Source of the DNA: Planctomycetota bacterium
GTDB taxonomy: Bacteria; Planctomycetota; UBA1135; UBA2386
Assembly: GCA_016794565.1 (NCBI GenBank)
Contig: JAEUHQ010000222.1
Span: 1-44,638, forward strand
Direction: 5' to 3'
Length of the DNA stretch: 44,638 nt
Shown here one piece after another: positions 9,283-17,390 of this stretch. Below the pieces are notes generated by a model. It did not search any database. It had not been told where the DNA came from and was given only the letters and a program-made list of their open reading frames with translations. The translations under genes were made by a program, and so were the position numbers. Position 1 is the first letter of the stretch; each line of letters starts with the position of its first letter.

Positions 9283-10101
9283 GTGACGAACCGACGACAT
9301 CTCCTGTCCGCGCTGTGCCGCGCCCTCGGTCTCCTGCTGCCCGTCCTCCTGGTCGCGTGCGGCAGCTTCGAGGACAAGCGCATCCGCGAGCTGATGGTCG
9401 AGAAGGGTTTCGGCACGCGTGCCGCGGGCGACGCCCGCCACGAGAACTACGTCAGCGGCCGCGACCAGATCCAGTTCCTCGTGCCGCCGACGGCGTTGAC
9501 CCAGGACGGCGCCGAGCGCCTGGCGGAACTGACGGCGGTGCAGCCGGTCGGCATCGACGGCACGGTCTTCATTCCGTACGTCGGACCCGTCTACGTGCTG
9601 GGCAAGACCGAGGCCGAGCTGTCGACGCTCGTGTCGACGCAGCTCCGGTCGGTGCTGACGTTTCCGGTCGACGTGCAGGCGCGCATCCTGTTCAACCCGG
9701 CGGCGAAGTACTTCTACGCGGTCGGCGAGGTGCTGCTGCGCGGTCGAATTCCGCTCGAGACGGACATGACGCTGTGGGACGCGATGTTCGTCGTCAACTG
9801 GACCGCGCTCGCGAACATCGGCCGTGTCTACCTGATCCGGCCCGACGCGGAGCATCCGTTGATCATGGACGTGAACTTCCGCGAGATGGTCGTCAGCGGC
9901 GTGACGCAGTCGAACTTCGCGATCCGCGAGCGCGATGTGCTCTATGTGCCGCCGACGTTCCTCGGCCTGATCGCGCGCCTCCTGGCGCGTGTCCTCGAGC
10001 CGGTTCGCGTCGCGGTGGTCACGGTCATCGGCGTCGCACAGATCCGCACCGCGTACGAGTTCGCGACGGGCAACGAGAACAACGTGTACTTCCGCTTCTG
10101 A
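9283..10101 (+). CDS. Polysaccharide export outer-membrane lipoprotein (Wza/EpsA-like)
   Basis: Probable outer-membrane component for capsule or exopolysaccharide export; 272 residues from the GTG at 9283. The N-terminus is a lipoprotein signal: RR followed by LLSALCRALGLLLPVLLVAC, with the lipobox cysteine at residue 26. A polysaccharide export (Poly_export) domain follows: a region beginning RDQIQFLVPPTAL, then DGTVFIPYVGPVYVLGKTEAELSTL. An SLBB-like segment starting at KYFYAVGEVLLRGRIPLETDMTLWDA comes next. A longer open frame begins at 8989, but its first 98 codons are basic and featureless, and the GTG at 9283 has a GAGG ribosome site and a proper signal, so it is preferred. It is the first gene of the exosortase/EPS operon. 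The unusual C-terminus (VAVVTVIGVAQI) is hydrophobic. Some residues usual in Wza are not identifiable, so the transport partner is inferred from context. Confidence 0.85.
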   Translation: MTNRRHLLSALCRALGLLLPVLLVACGSFEDKRIRELMVEKGFGTRAAGDARHENYVSGRDQIQFLVPPTALTQDGAERLAELTAVQPVGIDGTVFIPYVGPVYVLGKTEAELSTLVSTQLRSVLTFPVDVQARILFNPAAKYFYAVGEVLLRGRIPLETDMTLWDAMFVVNWTALANIGRVYLIRPDAEHPLIMDVNFREMVVSGVTQSNFAIRERDVLYVPPTFLGLIARLLARVLEPVRVAVVTVIGVAQIRTAYEFATGNENNVYFRF

Positions 10102-10159
10102 TGACGACGAGCCGCGGATCCCGGATCGGCGCGGCGGCCCGCCGAGGGCAGGTCGGCGC

Positions 10160-11773
10160 ATGACCACGCTGGACGTCCCGCAGATCTCGCTGCAGCGCTA
10201 CGTCGAGCTGCTGAAGCGGCGGCGGTGGCAGGTGATCCCCGTCTCGCTGCTCGGCCTCCTGATCGGCGGCATCGTCGCGTTCTTCATCCCGCGCTACTAC
10301 GTCGCCGAGACGCTGATCCAGCACCAGGCGGTGCCGGGGAAGATGATGGCGAACGCGGACGATCCGTTCCACTCCATCGTCGAGAGTGCGTACTGGACCA
10401 TCCCGCTCGCGGTGACGAAGGCGATGGAGGAGCTGAAGTGGCCCGAAGCGAAGGCCACCGGCTACGAGCTGCAGGAGAACGAACGCGCCGTGCGTTCGCG
10501 ACTCGGCATCTACGACATCAACCAGGGGCAGCCGAATCGCCGCGACTACGCGCAGATCCGCATCACGTTCAAGGACCGCGACGGGCCGCGTTCCGCGGCG
10601 TTCCTGAACATGCTGGTCAAGGTGTGGATCCAGAAGCGGATCGACGAGCTGCGCCAGCCGGCCGAAGACGACCGCGCCGCTGCGGCCGAGCGGGTGCGGG
10701 CGTTGCGCCGCAGTCTCGACCAGCTCACGATCGAGAAGCAACTGATCGAGCGCAAGTTCGGGATCGACCCGACCATCCCCGAGAACTTCCTCTACACGCG
10801 GCTGAGGGACGAAGCCGATGCACAGGCGGAGCTTCGTCGGCGGCGCGACGACGCCACGCGCGAAGTGGCGGTGATGGAGCGGGCGCTCGCCGCCGACCGC
10901 GAGAAGCTCGACGGCCTGCCGACCCGTGTGAAGGAGGACCCGGCGGTCCTGATCGAGCTGGTCAGCAAGAAGCCCGACGGCCCGCGGCTCGCGCTCGAAC
11001 TCGTCTACTTCCAGAACAAGCTCGCGAACTTCCAGCCCGGGACCGGGCCGCACGCGGAGGCGCTGCGCAACATCGCCGCGACCGAGGCGAGGCTGCGTGC
11101 CCTGATCGCGGACCGCGACATCGACGCCGAGGGCTTCGTGCCGAACCCGGCGTACGAGACCCTGCGCAAGGCGATCGCGGCCGGCGCCGATCTCCTGGCG
11201 GCGAAGAAGGCCGAACTCGAGATCATGAACGGGCAGGTCGCGGACGAGGAGCAGCGCGTCGTCGCGTTGTCCGAGGGCTACGCGAAGTACCACACGACGC
11301 GCCTGGACCTCGCCGACATCGAGAAGGACTACGGCGCCGCGCAGGCCGACCTGCGCAGTGCGGAGGCGCTGCTCACGAGCCTCGGCAAGGAGAAGCCGGT
11401 GCGTCAGTCGTACGAGGCGAATGCCCCGCCCCGGCCGACCGATCCGAGCATCCTCCTGGTCTCTCTGCTCGGCTGTGTTCTGGGTCTGGGGTTCGCCGTG
11501 GGCATGATCCTGCTGCTCGACGTCGTGCAGGGCACGTTCAAGACGATCGACGAGGTCGAACGCGGTCTGCCGGTGCCGGTGCTCGGCGGCATGAGCCACC
11601 TGGAGACCGACTTCGAGCGCGAGACCGTGGCTCGGAAGCGCCGCCGCGTGTCGCTCGCCGCCGCTGCATTCCTCTTCCTCTGCGTCGCGGTGGTGACCAT
11701 CTTCTACGTCGACGCGACGCGCCTGCCGCCGTTCGTGCGCGACCTGCTCGCGCTGTTGCTCGGCAGGACCTGA
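10160..11773 (+). CDS. Chain-length determinant / Wzz-type polysaccharide co-polymerase
   Basis: Inner-membrane protein of 537 residues that should regulate chain length and link polymerisation to export. A Wzz domain starts at SLQRYVELLKRRRW (~10-23) and the first membrane helix is at ~24-43 (VIPVSLLGLLIGGIVAFFIP). A long, charged, periplasmic coiled-coil region follows (~160-420, rich in Glu, Arg, Ala and Leu). A second membrane segment is near LLVSLLGCVLGLGFAVGMIL, preceded by the PPRPTDPS-type turn typical of Wzz/GNVR proteins. An extra C-terminal hydrophobic helix runs from ~498 to 516. No tyrosine-kinase (BY-kinase) domain is fused, and none lies in the window. The ATG at 10160 begins the conserved domain; the in-frame codons upstream overlap the preceding gene and look non-coding. 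It lies 58 nt after the export lipoprotein gene and 10 nt before the ligase gene. Confidence 0.88.
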   Translation: MTTLDVPQISLQRYVELLKRRRWQVIPVSLLGLLIGGIVAFFIPRYYVAETLIQHQAVPGKMMANADDPFHSIVESAYWTIPLAVTKAMEELKWPEAKATGYELQENERAVRSRLGIYDINQGQPNRRDYAQIRITFKDRDGPRSAAFLNMLVKVWIQKRIDELRQPAEDDRAAAAERVRALRRSLDQLTIEKQLIERKFGIDPTIPENFLYTRLRDEADAQAELRRRRDDATREVAVMERALAADREKLDGLPTRVKEDPAVLIELVSKKPDGPRLALELVYFQNKLANFQPGTGPHAEALRNIAATEARLRALIADRDIDAEGFVPNPAYETLRKAIAAGADLLAAKKAELEIMNGQVADEEQRVVALSEGYAKYHTTRLDLADIEKDYGAAQADLRSAEALLTSLGKEKPVRQSYEANAPPRPTDPSILLVSLLGCVLGLGFAVGMILLLDVVQGTFKTIDEVERGLPVPVLGGMSHLETDFERETVARKRRRVSLAAAAFLFLCVAVVTIFYVDATRLPPFVRDLLALLLGRT

Positions 11774-11783
11774 GAGTCGCGCC

Positions 11784-13160
11784 GTGAGCTACCGCGACAT
11801 CGCCGTCGTCCTGGTCGTGCTACTCACGCTGCCGTCGAGCTTCCGGCGGCCGTTCATCGGGCTCCTCGTGTTCAGCTGGCTCGCCTACATGCGGCCGCAG
11901 GACCTCTGCTGGGGCATGGCGCGCACGATGCGGCTGTCGTTCGTCGTCGGTCTCGCGATGGTCGTCGGGTGGTGGGCCAACGAGCGCGGCAGTCGGCGGT
12001 TCGCGACCTGGGACTTCCGCAGCCACGCGATGCTCGCGCTCGGGATGCTCGTGGCGGTCAGCTACGCGTTCGCGACGACGCACGACGAGTACACCAACTC
12101 GTACTTCTTCGAGTACCTGAAGATCATCGCGATCGCGCTCTTCACGTCGGGCCAGGTCGACTCGCGGCAGCGGTTGCGGGCGATCCTGTGGACCATCGCG
12201 CTGTCGCTCGGGTTCTTCGGCATCAAGGGCGGTCTGTTCGGCCTGCTCACCGGCGGCGCCAAGATCATGCGCGGCCCGGGCGGGATGCTCGAGGACAACA
12301 ACGACTTCGCGCTCGCCCTCGTGATGAACGTTCCGCTGCTCTGGTACCTCGGCGTGTCCGAGCGCACGAAGCCCTTCGTGCTGCGCGCCACGCAGGTGGC
12401 GGCCTTCCTCACGGTCGTCACGATCGTGCTGACGCAGAGCCGCGGCGGCTTCCTGGCGCTCTGCACGACCGGTCTCTGGATCGCGTGGCGCTCGGGCAAG
12501 CTGATCCGCGCGTTGGGCGTGCTGCTCCTGCTCGGCGCCATCTTCCCGCTGGTCGCTCCGCAGGACGTGCTCGACCGCCTGTCGACCATCGGGAACACGA
12601 AGGAGTCGTCGGCGAACGCGAGGTTCACGGCGTGGGCGACGGCGTTGCGCATGATCCAGGACAATCCGGTGCTCGGCGTCGGCATGCGCAATTTCAAGAC
12701 GCGCTACCCCGACTACGCCGACGCGCAGAGCATTCGTGCCAACTCCTCGTACGTCGCGCACAACAGCTATCTGCAGATCTGGGCGGAGAGCGGCACGATC
12801 GCGTTCGTCGTCTATCTCGCGCTGCTCCTCTCGGTGTTCGTCGTCTGCCGGCGCGTCTATCGCATCGGCAGGAGTCGGCCGGACCTCGCGTGGATCGCCG
12901 ACTACGCGCGCATGATGGAGGCGACGACGATCGGCTTCCTCGTCGGCGCGTTCTTCCTGAACCGCGGCCACTTCGACCTCGTCTACCACTGGCTCTCGCT
13001 GGTGACGGCGCTCGCGGCCGTGGCGTTCGGCGTCTACGCGAAGGCGCCGGTGACCGCCGTCGCGAAAGCGGGCCGGCGTGCCATCGCGGTGCGATGGCGG
13101 TCCCCGACGGCGGGATCGGCGGCCGTCGCGGGCTGGCGGCGACCCGGGCGGTGGCGCTGA
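11784..13160 (+). CDS. O-antigen ligase/polymerase family membrane protein, exosortase-A-associated type
   Basis: Polytopic inner-membrane protein of 458 residues with roughly ten hydrophobic segments, of the Wzy/WaaL fold. The N-terminal pattern RRPFIGLLVFSWLAYMRPQD followed by WGMAR resembles the putative O-glycosylation ligase found in exosortase-A loci. The Wzy_C signature is clear in the C-terminal half: TQSRGGFLAL, then NARFTAWATALRMIQDNPVLGVG, then AHNSYLQIWAESGTIAF, with the conserved His-Asn and Glu of the periplasmic loop. The start is GTG at 11784, 10 nt after the Wzz stop. The stop codon shares one base with the ATG of the amidotransferase (TGATG). It probably polymerises or transfers lipid-linked glycan. 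Whether the acceptor is polysaccharide or protein cannot be told from sequence. Confidence 0.85.
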   Translation: MSYRDIAVVLVVLLTLPSSFRRPFIGLLVFSWLAYMRPQDLCWGMARTMRLSFVVGLAMVVGWWANERGSRRFATWDFRSHAMLALGMLVAVSYAFATTHDEYTNSYFFEYLKIIAIALFTSGQVDSRQRLRAILWTIALSLGFFGIKGGLFGLLTGGAKIMRGPGGMLEDNNDFALALVMNVPLLWYLGVSERTKPFVLRATQVAAFLTVVTIVLTQSRGGFLALCTTGLWIAWRSGKLIRALGVLLLLGAIFPLVAPQDVLDRLSTIGNTKESSANARFTAWATALRMIQDNPVLGVGMRNFKTRYPDYADAQSIRANSSYVAHNSYLQIWAESGTIAFVVYLALLLSVFVVCRRVYRIGRSRPDLAWIADYARMMEATTIGFLVGAFFLNRGHFDLVYHWLSLVTALAAVAFGVYAKAPVTAVAKAGRRAIAVRWRSPTAGSAAVAGWRRPGRWR

Positions 13161-15022
13161 TGTGCGGGATCGCCGGGGTCTTCGCCGACGAGGCGCGACG
13201 GACGATCGACGTGGAGATGGTGCGCCGGATGACGCGGCGCATCGCGCACCGAGGCCCGGACGGCGAGGGCGTTCGGGCCGGGCCCGGTTACGTGTTGGGC
13301 CATCGCCGGCTCGCGATCGTGGATCTCGCGACGGGGCAGCAGCCGATGGGCCTCGCCGACGCGCCCGTGTGGGTCACGTTCAACGGCGAGATCTACAACC
13401 ACGAGGAACTGCGCGCGGAACTCGAAGCGGGCGGCGCCGTGTTCCGCACGAAGAGCGACACGGAGGTGCTGCTGCACGGTTTCCGCGCGTGGGGCACGGG
13501 GCTCGCGTCGCGGCTGCGAGGCATGTTCGCGTTCGCGATCGTCGACGAAGGGCGCCACGAGGTGTACGCGGCGCGCGACCGGCTCGGCAAGAAGCCGTTC
13601 CACTGGGCCCAGCGCGACGGGTTGTTCGCCTTCGCCAGCGAACTGAAGGCGCTGCACGAGTTCGGGATCGACCGCACGATCGTGCCCGCGGCGATCGGCC
13701 GCTTCCTCGCGCTTCGGTACGTGCCCGACCCGGACACCGTGTTCGCCGGCGTGCACAAACTGCCGCCCGCGCACTGGTGCCTCGTGCGCGGCGGTCGTGT
13801 GACCACGCAGCGCTACTGGCGGCTCGAGTTCGCACCGCAGGAGGACTCGCGCGAGCGACACGAACAACGTGTGCTCGCACTGCTCGACGAAGCGGTGCGC
13901 ATCCGGCTGATGGGCGAGGTGCCGCTGGCACCGTTCCTGTCCGGGGGGATCGACAGCTACGCGATCGTCGACTCGATGACGCGGACGCTCGGGCGTCCCG
14001 TGCAGGCCTGCACGATCGGCTTCCCGGATCCGGCGTTCGACGAACGCGCCGAGGCGCGTGAATCCGCGGCAGCGTGCGGTGCGTCGCTCGTCGAGGAAGT
14101 GCTCGAGCCCGAGGCCCTGCTCGACCTCGCCTGGTACGCGGACACGTTCGACGAGCCGTTCAGCGACAGCAGCGCCGTGCCGACGCATCACGTGAGCCGC
14201 CTCGCGCGGCGGCACGTCACGGTCGCTCTCGCGGGCGACGGCGGCGACGAAGGGTTCGCCGGCTACCGCCGGTACGTCTTCGACGTGCGGGAGAACGCGG
14301 CGCGCCGCTGGCTGCCGCGCGCGGCGTGGCGCGCCCTCGGCGCCGTCTATCCGAAGGCCGACTGGCTGCCGCGCTGGATGCGGGCGCGGCGCACGTTCCA
14401 GAACCTGGGCAGTTCCCCGGCGGTTGCGTACGCACGGTCCGTGAGTGCGCACGTGCCCGAGGAGGTCTTCGCGGTGCTGCGTCCCGAGCACCACGGCGCG
14501 GCGGGCGATCCGCACGAACCGGTGATCGCGGCATACGAGGCGGCGGCCGCCGCCGGCGTCGCCGCTCCGCTGCACCGCGCGGTTGCCGCCGATCTCGAGA
14601 CCTGGCTCGCGGGTGACCTGCTCGTGAAGGCGGACCGCGCGTCGATGGCGGTCGGCCTCGAGGTGCGTTCGCCGTTCCTCGACCACTTGCTCCTCGAACA
14701 CGCTGCGCGCATCCCGGCCGCGTGGCAGACGGAGGGCGGGAGCACGAAGGCGTTCCTGCGAGGCTGCCTTCGTCGGCGTCTCCTGCCCGGAGCGCTCGCG
14801 CGCAAGAAGAGGGGATTCTCGGTCCCGCTGCGGTCGTGGTGCCGGCAGCAGGTCGGCGATGCGGTCGAAGCCGTGCTCGGCGAACGGCGCCTGCGGGAGT
14901 GGATCGACCCGGACGTCGTACGTCGGCTGCTCGCGCGGCACCGTGCGGGCACCGGCGACCACGGCGAGATGCTGTGGGCGGTGTTCGTGCTGTCCCGCTT
15001 CCTGCAGAGGTGGTGCGCGTGA
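13160..15022 (+). CDS. AsnB-like glutamine-dependent amidotransferase, exosortase-associated
   Basis: Class-II glutamine amidotransferase of 620 residues with an asparagine-synthetase domain. Cys2 of MCGIAG is the expected glutaminase nucleophile. The glutaminase domain also shows HRGPDGEG (30-37), FNGEIYNHEEL (74-84) and RDRLGKKPFHW (139-149). The C-terminal ATP-pyrophosphatase domain has the PP-loop SGGIDS at 261-266 and the conserved VALAGDGGDEGFAGYRRY segment. Paralogues of this length in exosortase-A loci are thought to amidate a sugar or uronic acid rather than make free asparagine; that is family knowledge plus context. The ATG at 13160 overlaps the upstream stop by one base, and the 3' end overlaps the next gene by 4 nt (GTGA), indicating translational coupling. 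A housekeeping AsnB role is the alternative. Confidence 0.9.
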   Translation: MCGIAGVFADEARRTIDVEMVRRMTRRIAHRGPDGEGVRAGPGYVLGHRRLAIVDLATGQQPMGLADAPVWVTFNGEIYNHEELRAELEAGGAVFRTKSDTEVLLHGFRAWGTGLASRLRGMFAFAIVDEGRHEVYAARDRLGKKPFHWAQRDGLFAFASELKALHEFGIDRTIVPAAIGRFLALRYVPDPDTVFAGVHKLPPAHWCLVRGGRVTTQRYWRLEFAPQEDSRERHEQRVLALLDEAVRIRLMGEVPLAPFLSGGIDSYAIVDSMTRTLGRPVQACTIGFPDPAFDERAEARESAAACGASLVEEVLEPEALLDLAWYADTFDEPFSDSSAVPTHHVSRLARRHVTVALAGDGGDEGFAGYRRYVFDVRENAARRWLPRAAWRALGAVYPKADWLPRWMRARRTFQNLGSSPAVAYARSVSAHVPEEVFAVLRPEHHGAAGDPHEPVIAAYEAAAAAGVAAPLHRAVAADLETWLAGDLLVKADRASMAVGLEVRSPFLDHLLLEHAARIPAAWQTEGGSTKAFLRGCLRRRLLPGALARKKRGFSVPLRSWCRQQVGDAVEAVLGERRLREWIDPDVVRRLLARHRAGTGDHGEMLWAVFVLSRFLQRWCA

Positions 15023-16212
15023 AGCGCATCGTCACGTTCACGAACCTCTTCCCGTCGTCGGTGATGCCGACGCACGGGCTGTTCGTGCTCGATCGCATGC
15101 GGCGTGTCGCTCTGGCCACCGGGTTCGCGTGGGAGGTAGTGGCCCCGGTGCCCGAAGTCGCGTGGTTCGTGCGCGGCGGGGTCTTCCGGCGATGGGCGCA
15201 GGTGCCGCGCGAGGAGACGTTCGACGGCGTGCGGGTGCTCCATCCCCGCTACCGCCACTGGCCGGGCCTGTCGCTGCGCCGCCAGGCGGCCGCGATGGCG
15301 AGCGGGGCGCGCGCGGTGGTGGAGCGCCTCGCCGCCGACGGCCCGATCGTGCTCGACGCGCACTACCTGTGGCCCGACGGCGTCGCGGCGGCGGAACTCG
15401 CCGCCAACCTGCGTGTGCCGTTCGTTCTCACCGCCCGCGGTTCGGACCTCAACGTGATCGCGAACGACCCGTTCGTGGCGCAGCGCATCGCCGCGGTCGC
15501 GCCGCGTGCGGTCGCGTGCTGTGCGGTCAGCAGCGCGCTCGGGGATCGTTTCGCAGCGGTCGCGAAGCTGCCGCGCGAACGCATCTCCGACGTGCGGAAC
15601 GGGGTCGACCTCGAGCGCTTTCGCCCCGGGGATCGTGCGGAGGCGCGGCGCCGGCTGGGGCTGCCGGTCGGCGGTCGGTTCCTGCTCGGCGTCGGTCGCC
15701 TCGTGCCCGGCAAGGGGTACGACGTCGCGGCGAAGGCGCTCGCGGCGCTGCCGGCGGACGTATCGCTCGTGCTCGTCGGCGATGGACCGGAGCGGGCAGC
15801 GATCGCCGCGGTCGCCGGCGAACGCTCACGGTTCCTCGGCGCGTTGCCTCCCGACCTGGTGGCCTGCGCGTACCGCGCCGCCGATCTGTTCGTCCTGCCG
15901 AGCGAACGCGAGGGCTGGCCGAACGTCGTCACCGAGGCGCTCGCGTCGGGCTTGCGTGTCGTCGCGACGCGGGTCGGCGGCATCCCCGAGATCCTCGGTG
16001 CGGCGAGCGCGGGAAGTGAACCGGATCCGCTCCTCGGCGCGCTCGTTGCGCCCCGCGACGGCGACGCGTTCGCGAGGGCGGTCGCCGCGACGCTCGAGCG
16101 GCCGTCGGAATCCGGCGCAGTGCGTTCGTTCGCCGAACGCTACGGCTGGGACGAGCCTGTTCGTTTCCTGGCGGCGACCTTCCGGCGCGCGCTCGGAGGC
16201 GACGCGCCGTGA
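15019..16212 (+). CDS. Glycosyltransferase family 4
   Basis: GT-B fold glycosyltransferase of 397 residues that probably adds a sugar to the growing repeat unit in the cytoplasm. The N-terminal domain begins VKRIVTFTNLFPSSVMPTHG, with the acceptor-side loop PTHGLFVLDR. The C-terminal nucleotide-sugar domain shows GVGRLVPGKGYDVAAKAL, LVLVGDGPERAAI and the EX7E-type signature in LPSEREGWPNVVTEALASG. The GTG at 15019 overlaps the previous stop by 4 nt (GTGA). Two further GTG codons lie just upstream (15010 and 15013), so the start could shift by a few residues. The 3' end overlaps the next glycosyltransferase by 4 nt. Donor and acceptor are unknown. Confidence 0.9.
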   Translation: MKRIVTFTNLFPSSVMPTHGLFVLDRMRRVALATGFAWEVVAPVPEVAWFVRGGVFRRWAQVPREETFDGVRVLHPRYRHWPGLSLRRQAAAMASGARAVVERLAADGPIVLDAHYLWPDGVAAAELAANLRVPFVLTARGSDLNVIANDPFVAQRIAAVAPRAVACCAVSSALGDRFAAVAKLPRERISDVRNGVDLERFRPGDRAEARRRLGLPVGGRFLLGVGRLVPGKGYDVAAKALAALPADVSLVLVGDGPERAAIAAVAGERSRFLGALPPDLVACAYRAADLFVLPSEREGWPNVVTEALASGLRVVATRVGGIPEILGAASAGSEPDPLLGALVAPRDGDAFARAVAATLERPSESGAVRSFAERYGWDEPVRFLAATFRRALGGDAP

Positions 16213-17390
16213 CCGGTCCGTACCGCGTGCTCTACCACCATCGCATCCGCGCCGACGACGGCCAGGCGGTGCACGTCCGCGAAGTGATCGGCGCCCTGCG
16301 CCGAGCCGGGCACACGGTGGAGGAGTGTGCACTCGTGCCGAAGGCGGTCGCTGCGGCATCGTCGACGAAGCGCCCGACGTCGCTCTGGCAACGTCTGTCC
16401 CTGCCGCGCACGGCGGTCGAAGTGCTCGAGATCCTGTACGACCGTCGAGGGCGCACGATGCTGCGTGACCGTGCGCGGACCCTCGCCCCGCACTTCGTGT
16501 ACGAGCGGCACGCGCTGCACTGCCGGAGCGGCCTCGACGTCGCGCGCGAACTGGGCGTGCCCTTGCTGCTCGAAGTGAATTCGCCGATGGTCCTCGAGAT
16601 GGAGAAGCTCGGCAGCCTGCGCTTCGCCCGGCGTGCCCGGCGGACGGAGCGCGCGGTGCTGGCCGGCGCCGACGCCGTGCTCGCCGTGACGCGCGTGCTG
16701 GCCGACCTGCTCGTCGAGGCCGGAGCGCCGCGGGAGCGTGTGCACGTGATCGGCAACGGCGCCGACCCCGACCGCTACGGCGCGGAGGCTCGCGCGGCGG
16801 CCGCGGCCATACGCGCCAGGTGGGAGCTGCCCACGAACGCGTTCGTGCTCGGATTCGTCGGCTACATGCGCCCGTGGCATCGTCTGGACCTCGTGGTCGA
16901 CGCCATGGCGCAGCCCGCCCTGCGCCCGGTCGTGCTCGTGCTGATGGGGCGCGGCCCTGCGCTCGGCCCGCTGCGCGAACTGGCGGTCGGCCGCGGAATC
17001 GGCGATCGGGTGCTGGCGCTCGGCGACGTGCCCTCGGACCTCCTGCCCGCGCACCAGATCGCGTGCGACGCGGCGCTGATCCCGGCGATCAACGACTACG
17101 CATCGCCGCTGAAGCTCTTCGACGCGCTGGCGGCGGCAGTGCCCGTGCTCGCGCCCGATCAGCCGAACCTGCGCGAGAACGTGCGCGATGGCGAGACGGC
17201 GCTGCTGTTCCCGCCCGGCGACGCGGCGGCGCTGTCCGCGCGCCTGCTCCGCCTCGTGCAGGACCGTGCCTTCGCAGCGCGGCTCGGCGCCGCCGGTCGC
17301 CGAGCTCTCGACGAGAACCGTTGGACGTGGGCCGGCAACGCGGAGCGCATCGTGCGCATCCACGAGTCGCTCCCGCAGAGGCGGCCGTGA
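16209..17390 (+). CDS. Glycosyltransferase family 4 (second)
   Basis: Second GT-B glycosyltransferase of the operon, 393 residues. The N-terminus YRVLYHHRIRADDGQAVHVR has the glycine-containing acceptor loop of GT4 enzymes. The middle shows YERHALHCRSG and LLLEVNSPMVLE. The C-terminal domain has VHVIGNGADPDRY and FVGYMRPWHRLDLVVDAM. In the segment corresponding to the EX7E motif it reads SPLKLFDALAAAVPVLAPD, so an Asp stands where a Glu is usual (PLKLFEYMA in many relatives). The start is GTG at 16209, overlapping the previous stop by 4 nt. The stop overlaps the exosortase start by 4 nt. Similar enzymes occur in exosortase-A loci. The sugar specificity is not predictable here. Confidence 0.88.
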   Translation: MTGPYRVLYHHRIRADDGQAVHVREVIGALRRAGHTVEECALVPKAVAAASSTKRPTSLWQRLSLPRTAVEVLEILYDRRGRTMLRDRARTLAPHFVYERHALHCRSGLDVARELGVPLLLEVNSPMVLEMEKLGSLRFARRARRTERAVLAGADAVLAVTRVLADLLVEAGAPRERVHVIGNGADPDRYGAEARAAAAAIRARWELPTNAFVLGFVGYMRPWHRLDLVVDAMAQPALRPVVLVLMGRGPALGPLRELAVGRGIGDRVLALGDVPSDLLPAHQIACDAALIPAINDYASPLKLFDALAAAVPVLAPDQPNLRENVRDGETALLFPPGDAAALSARLLRLVQDRAFAARLGAAGRRALDENRWTWAGNAERIVRIHESLPQRRP

